Source of the DNA: Lepus europaeus
Taxonomy: Eukaryota; Chordata; Mammalia; Lagomorpha; Leporidae
Assembly (NCBI RefSeq): GCF_033115175.1
Contig: NC_084837.1
Span: 66,735,266-66,799,265, forward strand
Direction: 5' to 3'
Length of the DNA stretch: 64,000 bases
Shown: positions 56,525-64,000 of the stretch, in pieces
How the letters are laid out: each line of letters opens with the position of its first letter
Position numbering within the stretch: the first letter of the stretch is position 1
Position numbers and translations under genes: made by a program
The notes under the pieces: model-generated
Databases searched by the model: none
What the model was told of the DNA's origin: nothing
What the model saw: the letters and a program-made list of their open reading frames with translations, nothing else

Positions 56525-57375
56525 AGAAATGAACACTTGGAAGTCAGTGGCCTTCCTCCTTGTCCCAAGGACTTTCCTAAGCAGCTGACATTGGAAAAAA
56601 AATCTTAGCAAACAAATACTATGACTACTACTACTAGCTGTGAACATGAAAGTAGGTCAGATTGCATTTTGGACATCTGAGAATGACCTATATTCCAGTC
56701 CTACGTGTTCCAAGGGGCCCCTGTAGGGCCATATGAGATGTTTGGGCTGCAAGCCAGGCTCAGCTGTGCCTATGGAAAGGGCGGCAACACGGCACTCTGC
56801 CCCACCTGTCTAGATGGAGAAGCCTGACAGGCAACTGCCAGAACCGCCCTCATCCTCTCCCAGTGGGCGGTTGCCAGACCAAACAAAGCTGTATCTAAGA
56901 ACGTGTTTTTTCTGGACGGAAGGAGCCGGTATGGCAGGCAGGTTGGCGACTTAGAGGCAGCCCTGAGGGCACCTGGAGCACTTTTTCTTGATTGTTCTTG
57001 GTTAGCACTATTCTCTGGGCAGTGAGTGGGCTGGGGTCAGGCAGGTGTATCAGCGCCCCCCCACCCCGGGCCTCAAATTCTGACCCTGGGACTGGGCCTT
57101 TGGCTGTGGGGCCAGCGGCATCTTTCCGGAGAGGGACCCCAGCTTCCGAACTTTTTCCTACCCAGGGCTGCATCGCAGGTGACAAGGAGTGTGGTCCCCT
57201 GTACACTTGGCGAGTGTGTTGTGCATGCCATTGTTTGCATCGGTTGCTCTGTCATTCAGCAAAGCGTCAAAGAGCTAGACAGGCTTTTTCAGCATGGAGC
57301 TCACTGCCTGACAGGCAGAGGCCTGGCCACAGTGTGATCTGAGCTTGTGCTAACTCTAAAAAGAAAAAGTATTTA
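56525..57375. other. Intronic, no repeat recognised
   Basis: GC-moderate sequence within SORD intron 1. Open frames at 56992-57342 lack supporting features. Confidence 0.45.
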
Positions 57376-57971
57376 TTTGAGATTCATTTGTTTATTTGAA
57401 AAGCAGAGTGACAGAGACAGGAAGAGGGAAAGACAGAGATCTCCTACCTTCTGGTGCACTCCCCAAACGGCTGCAACAGCCAGGGCTGAGCCATGCTGAA
57501 GCCAGGAGCCTGGAACTTCTTCTGGGTCTCCCACATGGGTGGCAGGAATCCAGGTACTTGGGCCATCTTCTGCTGCCTTCCCAGGCACATCAGCAGGGAG
57601 CTGGATCAGAAGCAGAGCAGCCATAACTGGTACTCCAACAGTATTTTTCACTTTGTATTGCTATGTGAGGGCAAACTGTTGAAATCTTTACTTTATATAT
57701 ACTCAACTGATTTTCTGTATATAAAGAGAATTGAAAATGAATCTTGATGTGAATGGAAGGGGAGAGAGAGCGGGAAAGGGGAGGGTTGCGGGTGGGAGGG
57801 AAGTTATGGGGGGGGAGCCATTGTAATCCATAAGCTGTACTTTGGAAATTTATATTCATTAAATAAAAGATTAAAAAGAAAGAAAGAAGCAGAGCAGCCA
57901 AGACTCCAACTGATATGGGATGCTAATGTCACAAGTGACAACTTAACCCAATGCGCTACAACGTTGGTCCC
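57376..57971 (-). mobile_element. C-type SINE, minus, split by an L1 3' end
   Basis: Left part 57376-57623 (ATTCATTTGTTTATTTGAAAAG...), right part 57885-57971 (...GGATGCTAATGTCACAAG ... TACAACGTTGGTCCC). Confidence 0.93.
57624..57884 (+). mobile_element. Short 5'-truncated LINE-1 3' end nested in a SINE
   Basis: 261 bp of rabbit-type L1 3'UTR ending GTACTTTGGAAATTTATATT plus CATTAAATAAAAG. Perfect 16-bp duplication AGAAGCAGAGCAGCCA (57608-57623 and 57885-57900), made of SINE sequence. Confidence 0.97.
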
Positions 57972-58003
57972 AGAAGAATTGAAATAAAACTCCACTTTGA
58001 TTT

Positions 58004-58294
58004 TTTTAAAAGATCTATTCTATTTATTTGAAAGATAGTTACAGAGAGAGGTAGAGACAAAAAAAAGAGAGATAAATCTTCCATCTGCTGGTTGACTCCC
58101 CAAATGGCCACAACAGCCAGGCTGAAGCTAGGAGCACCCACATGGGTGCAGCAGCCCAAGCACTTGGGCTACCCTCCTCTGCTTTCCCAAGAGCATTAGC
58201 AGGGAGCTAGATTGGAAGTGGAGCAGCTGGGACTCGAACTGGTGCCCATATGGGATGCCAGCGCTGCAGGCTGCTATACCACTACACTGGCCCC
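58004..58294 (-). mobile_element. C-type SINE, minus orientation
   Basis: AAAAGATCTATTCTATTTATTTG ... ACCACTACACTGGCCCC. Flanked by CCACTTTGAT on both sides. Confidence 0.92.
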
Positions 58295-58329
58295 ACTTTG
58301 ATATTTTTTAATATTTACTTTTTTTTTAA

Positions 58330-58660
58330 AAAAAGGATTTATTTATTTATTTAAATGTCAGAATTACACAGAGAGAGGAGAGGCAGAAATGGAGAGAGAG
58401 GTCTTCCATCCGATGGTTCACTCCCCAATTGACTGCAATGGCTAGAACTGCGCCAGTCTGAAGCCAGGAGCCAGGAGCTTCTTTCAAGTCTCCAATGTGG
58501 GTGCACAGGCCCAAGGACTTGGGCCATCTTCTACTGCTGTCCTAGGCCACAGTAGAGAGCTAGATTGGAAGTGGAGTAGCCGGGTCTCAAACCGGCGCCC
58601 ATATGGGATGCTGGTGCTTCAGGCCAGGGTGCTAAGCCACTGTGCCACAGTGCCGGCCCC
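58330..58660 (-). mobile_element. C-type SINE, minus orientation
   Basis: AAAGGATTTATTTATTTATTTAAATG ... GCCACAGTGCCGGCCCC. The same CCACTTTGATTTTTT word follows it as follows the previous copy, so the two sit in a repeated target. Confidence 0.92.
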
Positions 58661-58743
58661 CACTTTGATTTTTTAAAAATAGAAAATGTTCATAAGATAC
58701 AGTTGTTCTACATGTTAAATTTTTTCTCTTTTGCTTCTTTCAG

Positions 58744-58777
58744 GAGAACTATCCTATCCCGGAGCCAGGCCCAAATG
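58744..58777 (+). CDS. SORD: SORD exon 2
   Basis: A 34-nt micro-exon. Acceptor CTTCTTTCAG, donor GTAGGT. Encodes ENYPIPEPGPN (residues 23-33) plus one base that completes Glu34 with exon 3. This is the N-terminal catalytic-domain strand region of sorbitol dehydrogenase. It begins in phase 0 as required by exon 1 and ends in phase 1 as required by exon 3. Its small size means it is easily missed by gene finders. Confidence 0.93.
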
Positions 58778-60000
58778 GTAGGTTCCTGGAAGCTCAACTT
58801 GGGTTTGATTGTTTGCTCCTGCTTACCTTGGAGACCCTTGTGCACCGTGCCCATAGCCCCTCTTCTCCTATTGCTCATTACCTGTGCCTCCATTAAAAGC
58901 TAAGCTTTTTTGTTACTCCGAGAACCTCATCCGTTGTCCATAATAAGACTGATTAGGTAGGTGACAGTGACAGAGCCATGAAAATGACTGCATCAGACTG
59001 CTGACTCGCCCCGGAGAGTGTGTAATGAGATGTGTTTGGGCCAAGAGGAGGACCTTCCCTCTCTTGACCTAATAGCCCAATACCCTGTCTACCATCAGCT
59101 GCTGCTGGGGTTGCCAAACCGTGTCTTAGCCCCCACCCAACCTTTGAAAAGGAGTGAGTCTGCAGAATTTAGTCTTTTACTTAACAAAGAGAGCATTGTG
59201 CCAGCCCTTCCCTAGAGGCCACTTATCAAAGAGTGGGACAGCCCAGGACTGTGTGTCCCGCTGGAGTGGGAGGAGCTGCACGGAGCACACAAGAGGTGAG
59301 CGCTGGGCCAGAGCTGCCGGCACCTTTGCCCCACTCCTTCAGACTCTTGGCTGGCTGAGCTGCGTGCATGGTCCCTGGGGTGGCATCTGTCTCTGGGGAG
59401 GTCACATCCCCTGTTAGCTGGGGCAGGACCGTACTGACACTTTTTCCATCCCTCCCAGCCCCACATCCTATTTCTTCTTAATCTACAGGACCTTGAAGAG
59501 AGGTGAGGGGCAGTGGGCAGAGTACCCACAGACAGCATGTCACCCTCCCACACCCTGTCACACAGGTCCCCTTTCTGCCCTCTGTGAGTTGGGGGTGCCC
59601 CCCTGCATCTACCATAGCTCACCCCAGACCTCAGCTTCTGCGTGCACGAACAGCCCGTGGAAGGCAGCTCTCCTGGTGCCTTCCGAGGTCTGCAGTTTGA
59701 GGTCAGTCGGGTTATTGACTCAGGACGATAAGATACAGACATAGCTGTTTCTATCAGTGTGGAGGAGTAATGTATATTTAGGGTTTAAACATTCCACCAT
59801 GATACCACTTCCAGAGAAGGAGGTACCTCACTGTGTCCTGCAGAGTCAGCGTTGATTTCAGAGTTGGCCAAACAAGGGCCATCTTGAACTCTGAGGATCG
59901 TGGTTCAGCTTCTGTCTCACATGGCATTCTGCCCCCATTTTCTTGTCCCTTGCTATGCTGGAATTGGAAGGTGAGCATTCTAGCAAGTCCAATATAATCT

Positions 60001-60064
60001 CCTTTTTTTTTTTTTTAAGAATTTTCTGTCTTTTTTTTTATTATTTTTATTTGACAGATAGAAT

Positions 60065-60116
<52 letters not shown>

Positions 60117-60371
60117 TCTTCCTTCCGTTGGTTCACCACCCAAACGGCCACTACGGCCGGTGCTGCACCAATCCAAAGCCAAGAGCCAGGTGCTTCTCCT
60201 GGTCTCCCACGCGGGTGCAGGGCCCAAGCACTTGGGCCATCCTCCACTGCACTCCCGAGCCACAGCAGAGAGCTGGACTGGAAGAGGTGCAACTGGAACT
60301 AGAACCCGGCGCCCATATGGGATGCTGGCGCCGCAGGCAGAGGATTAACCAAGTGAGCCATGGCGCCAGCC
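60001..60371 (-). mobile_element. C-type SINE, minus orientation
   Basis: 12-bp duplication CCAATATAATCT at 59989-60000 and 60372-60383. (GA)n at 60071-60112. Confidence 0.96.
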
Positions 60372-60462
60372 CCAATATAATCTGTTGTTACAAACTGGTA
60401 ACTTCAAGAGGAAAAGCTCTGAGACAATTTGCCTAATTTCAAATGACTTTTTCCTGATTTTG

Positions 60463-61105
60463 AAAATATTTATTTTCATTTTTGTTTGAAAGGCAGAGAC
60501 AGGATCTTCCATCCACTGGTTCATTCCTCAAATACCCACCAACAGTTAGGGTTGGGTTAGGCCAAAGTCAGGAACCCAGAATTCAATGTGGGTCTCCATG
60601 TAGCTGGCAGAGATCCAAGCACTTGAGCCATCATTCGTGATGTCTCTATGTGTGCCTTAGCAGGAGGTGAAGGTCAGAAGTGGAGCTGGAACTTGAACCC
60701 AGGCACACTTACAAGAAATGTGGGCATCCCAAGCCGTGTCTTTTTTCTTTTTCTTTTTTTGACAGGCAGAATGGATAGTGAGAGAGAGAGACAGAGAGAA
60801 AGGTCTTCCTTTTTGCCGTTGGTTCACCCTCCAATGGCCACTGCGGCCGGCACATCGTGCTGATCCGAAGCCAGGAGCCAGGTGCTTCTCCTGGTCTCCC
60901 TTGTGGGTGCAGGACCCAAGGACTTGGGCCATCCTCCACTGCCTTCCCGGGCCATAGCAGAGAGCTGGACAGGAAGAGGGGCAACCGGGACAGAATCCGG
61001 TGCCCCGACCGGGACTAGAACCTGGTGTGCCGGCGCCGCAAGGCGGAGGATTAGCCTGTTAAGCCACGGCGCCGGCCCCAAGCCGTGTCTTAATCCCTGC
61101 GATGA
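60463..61105 (-). mobile_element. Old SINE, minus, split by a young SINE
   Basis: AAATATTTATTTTCATTTTTGTTTG ... GGGCATCCCAAGCCGTGTCTT. The last bases resume after 61091. Confidence 0.78.
60743..61079 (-). mobile_element. Young C-type SINE nested in an older SINE
   Basis: 12-bp duplication AAGCCGTGTCTT at 60731-60742 and 61080-61091. Intact head (GCGCCGGCCCC) and body. Confidence 0.97.
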
Positions 61106-61670
61106 GCACCTGCTCCTTCCAAAGTTTTGATCTCAGAATTCATCATTCTGTTCCTTACTCTGGCCGCTAAAACCAGAGCCACACCTGCTGGGTCCCTGGT
61201 GGCCTGTGTAGGATGTCTGAATGTACAGTGGAGCTTCTGCGTCATCCTCCTAAAGCCAGGCTTCTCTCAGGAAGATACTAGTAGTGTGGTCCTCAGAGCA
61301 GGAATAGACCAGCAATGCTTTAGTACTTAGGGCACCATTATTTTAGACTTGGAAAACTGACAACAACAATACCACCTTAAATCTTGCTTTATTTAAACCC
61401 TTCAAAGGGAACTGCCAGTTGAAATCTTTGGATGGTGTGAATAAAGCTGCTCCTTTTGAGAACTCAGCGCACAAACTGTTGCCAAGCCAAGGTTCTGCCA
61501 GACTCATTCTCAGATAGGTAGGAACCAGGCTCATCGCTGCCTGAAAACAGTTATCTCCTGGAGAAGTTTGTTGTCTTAAATGGTTGGTACATTTCTCCCT
61601 ACTGGTAATATCTTATATACACAGTGATTGGTCAGGATTCTCCCCAGAAACAGAACAAATAAGATGTGGT

Positions 61671-61692
61671 ATGTGTGTGTGTGTGTGTGTGT
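61671..61692. repeat. (GT)n microsatellite
   Basis: About 11 GT units. Confidence 0.9.
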
Positions 61693-62330
61693 AGAGGGAA
61701 GGGCGACAGAGGCGGAGATCCATGTTGAGGTGTTGGCTCATGCCATCATGGGGGTCTGGGAGCTGGCACGTTGAAAATTCATGGGGCAGGCCAGCGGAGT
61801 GGACTCCAGGTGAGGGGGAACGTTGTAGTCTCAAGTCCCGAGATCTGTAGGGCAGCCTGGCAGCCCAGGCAGGGTTTCTATGCCACTCTTTCTCCTTGGG
61901 GAAAGCCTCGGGCTTGCCTCTCAAGGCCTTCAAATTGAGGGGGTGAGGCCCAGCCACGCTGTGGAGAGCAAGCAGCTTCGCCCCAATTCTACTGACTTAA
62001 ACGTTAGTCACAGGTCTGAGAAATACGTTCACAGGAACACCTAGACTGTGTGTGACCAAACCGTGGGGCGTCAGAGTCTGGCCAGGTCGACACAAAACTA
62101 GCCCTCACGTGCCGTTCACGTGCTCCATGGAGGCTGTCTGTGGGTTTGCCTTCTGAGACTTTACGAGGCTCTCTGTGTAGCGTGTTCCCATCAGTGGTCT
62201 ACACTGTGCACCTGGCCTCGGAAACCCACACCTCTGCCCTGCGCGGAGCGGGGGAGTGGCTGGGTGCCGCGGCACGCTGGAGGGGCGGTTCTCCCCCTCA
62301 CTTGTCTCCCCCCTCTCCTATCCCCCTCAG

Positions 62331-62495
62331 AGGTGCTGCTGAAGATGCATTCCGTGGGGATCTGCGGTTCAGACGTCCACTACTGGCAGCACGGCCGGAT
62401 CGGGGATTTTGTCGTGAAGAAGCCCATGGTGCTGGGGCATGAAGCTGCAGGCACCGTCGTCAAAGTGGGATCCTCGGTGACACACCTCAAACCAG
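62331..62495 (+). CDS. SORD: SORD exon 3, catalytic zinc site
   Basis: 165-nt exon (acceptor TCCCCCTCAG, donor GTCAGC). With the carried base it encodes [40 protein letters not shown] and [15 protein letters not shown], ending one base into the next codon. Counting from Met1, Cys45 sits in [10 protein letters not shown] and His70-Glu71 in GHEAAG. These are the zinc ligand and signature residues of the medium-chain dehydrogenase/reductase family. Human SORD, as I recall it, has Glu-Tyr-Gly and Asn-Phe-Ile where this copy has Gln-His-Gly and Asp-Phe-Val: ordinary species variation away from the ligands. The remaining exons are not in the window. Confidence 0.96.
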
Positions 62496-62735
62496 GTCAG
62501 CCAAGTCCACCTGCTGGGCTGTGCTCCAGATTCTAGCGACACCGGTGTCCCACGGTTTTCTCCACTCCCCAACACCCCCCTCCCTGTTACAAATTTTATA
62601 TTTAGCAGTAAAAATGAGTCTAGAACAACACAAGGCACTATGGTGGAATAAATATGGAAAGGCATTTGTTGTGGGCAGAGGTAGTTAAAGAAGCTCCTGC
62701 AGGAGACTAATTTTTTTTTTAAGATCATTTATTTG

Positions 62736-63073
62736 AGGGGCCGGTGCTGTGGCGTAGTGGGTGGAGCCACCACCTTCAGTGCTGGCATCCATATGGGTGC
62801 TGGTTCTAGTCCTGGCTGCTCTACTTCCAATCCAGCTCTCTGCTCTGGCCTGGGAAAGCAGTAGAAGATGGCCCAGGTCCTTGGGCCCCTGCATCTGCGT
62901 GGGAGACCCGGAGGAGGATCCTGGCTCCTGGCTTTGGATTGGCTCAGCTCTGGCTGTTGCTGCCAGTTGGGGAGTGAGCCAGCGGATGGAAGAGCTTGCT
63001 CTCTCTCTCTCTCTCTCTGCCTCTCCTTCTCTCTCTGTGTAACTCTGACTTTCAAATAAATAAATGAATCTTT
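62736..63073 (+). mobile_element. C-type SINE in SORD intron 3
   Basis: Head GAGGGGCCGGTGCTGTGGCGTAG, tail CAAATAAATAAATGAATC. Confidence 0.93.
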
Positions 63074-63075
63074 TT

Positions 63076-63376
63076 AAAAAAGATTTATTTATTTGAAAGG
63101 CAGATTTATAGAGAGAGTGAGGGAAAGACAGACAGATAGATCTTTCATCCTCTGGTTCACTCCCCAAATGACCACAATAGCCAGAGCCAGGCTGGCCTAG
63201 GCCCAAGCCAGGAGCCAGGAGCTTCTTCTGGTCTCCCACATGAGTTCAGGGGCCCAAGTACTTGGGCCTTCTTCCGCTGCTTTCCTAGGCACATTAGCAG
63301 GGAGCTGGATCAGAAGTGGAGCAGCTTGGGACTGTCGGCAGAGGCTAAACCTTCTACTCCACATGCCAACCCCTAA
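63076..63376 (-). mobile_element. C-type SINE, minus orientation, abutting the previous one
   Basis: AAAAGATTTATTTATTTGAAAGG ... TCCACATGCCAACCCC. Tail-to-tail with the + copy. Confidence 0.88.
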
Positions 63377-63377
63377 A

Positions 63378-63655
63378 AACTTTTATTTATTTGAAAGACT
63401 AAGAAGAGATCTTTCTTCTGCTGGTTCTCTCCCCAAATGCCTGCAACAGAGCTGGACCAGGCTGAAGCCATGAACCAGGAACTCAATCTAGCTCCTACAT
63501 AGGTGGCAGGGACCCAAATCTCCAGCCGTTGCCCACTGCCTTACAGGGTGCTCACCCGGAGGAAACTGGAATTGGGGCAGAGCCGGAACTCGATCCTCCA
63601 ATATGAGATGTGCGTGTTCCAAGTGGCAGCTTCACCACTGTGCCAGACACCACCC
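63378..63655 (-). mobile_element. Old SINE, minus orientation
   Basis: AACTTTTATTTATTTGAAAG ... ACTGTGCCAGACACCACCCCC. Confidence 0.82.
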
Positions 63656-64000
63656 CCTGGGTGCTTTCGACACAAAACGACTCATAAAAATAGCTTACTA
63701 CGTCTGTGCTGAATAAACGCCAGACCTATGGGTTCTTAGCAGGCTCCTCACATTGTCCTCAGGCTCAGGAGGTCCCTAATTCCTCTAGTCCAGAGGTCAA
63801 ACTGTGCGGCCCCCTAAGCTCCCATCCTATCTCCACCTCATTGGTTTATGGTGAGGAAGAAGCCAACTTTTGTGATGCGCTTCGCCTGGTGCCCACCTGA
63901 TGCTCCCTAAGTGGCAGGTCTTGCTGTGCTGTGCCACCACTGGGCAACTGTATCCTGTAGGTGTAAGCACTTCTTCCCAATGGGCCCTGGTGCGTGGGCT
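63656..64000. other. SORD intron 3, no repeat seen
   Basis: No exon is recognisable before the window ends. Confidence 0.6.

Larger units (their letters stand above)
47589..58743 (+). other. SORD: SORD intron 1
   Basis: About 11.2 kb. The first 3.6 kb (47.7-51.2 kb) is GC-rich and holds few recent repeats. A MIR-like piece may lie near 50260-50420. 52.7-55.9 kb is likewise almost SINE-free, with a MIR-like fragment near 53945-54020. No alternative exon is supported. Confidence 0.8.
58778..62330 (+). other. SORD: SORD intron 2
   Basis: About 3.55 kb. SINEs at 60.0-61.1 kb. A (GT)n run at about 61671-61692. No other exon seen. Confidence 0.85.

Noticed and set aside
62496-64000. Search for SORD exon 4
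   Set aside because: No segment with the expected continuation and splice sites is visible before the window ends.
1-64000. A new defence, biosynthetic or other gene system
   Set aside because: The window is a typical mammalian gene neighbourhood. All gene-like signals resolve to TERB2, SORD, a pseudogene or repeats.

Overview
This is a eukaryotic (mammalian) genomic window, not a microbial one. It has long introns with GT/AG boundaries, a CpG-island promoter, and very dense interspersed repeats. The repeats are lagomorph C-type SINEs (tRNA-headed, with a CT-rich segment and A-rich tail) and rabbit-type L1 3' ends. I infer Oryctolagus cuniculus or a close relative. Two recognisable genes lie on the + strand in the order seen at human 15q21.1: TERB2, then SORD.

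Layout. 1-21.2 kb holds the 3' part of TERB2 (meiotic telomere-tethering protein): two internal exons at 6131-6216 and 13320-13408, and the terminal exon with stop codon and poly(A) signal at 20560-21136. Its introns carry a 5'-truncated young L1 (800-3086), an ancient L1 with a 5' inversion (10655-12240), a PCNP processed pseudogene (14232-14987, minus), an MER5A DNA transposon, and a poly(A)-tailed retrocopy of an endogenous retroviral transcript (19355-20451, minus). 21.2-47.2 kb is intergenic: many SINEs, MaLR-like LTR relics, a decayed class-I-type ERV pol on the minus strand (about 36.1-37.8 kb), and a 26-bp-unit minisatellite (45.01-45.69 kb). 47.2-64 kb is the 5' part of SORD (sorbitol dehydrogenase): CpG island, exon 1 (47523-47588), exon 2 (58744-58777) and exon 3 (62331-62495). 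Exon 3 carries the catalytic-zinc ligands. The rest of SORD lies beyond the window.

TERB2 and SORD are neighbours with no evident functional link: one is a meiosis factor, the other a polyol-pathway enzyme. Nothing here looks like an operon, a defence system or another new gene system. The notable content is retrotransposition biology. It includes a chimeric SINE carrying flank copied from a locus 11 kb away in this window, a mRNA-like ERV retrocopy with target-site duplications, a fold-back SINE, two retrocopies inserted 15 bp apart, and a higher-order-structured minisatellite 2 kb upstream of SORD. Most apparent long open frames are repeat artefacts (SINE body or minisatellite). Repeat boundaries without a stated target-site duplication are good to about 10-20 bp.
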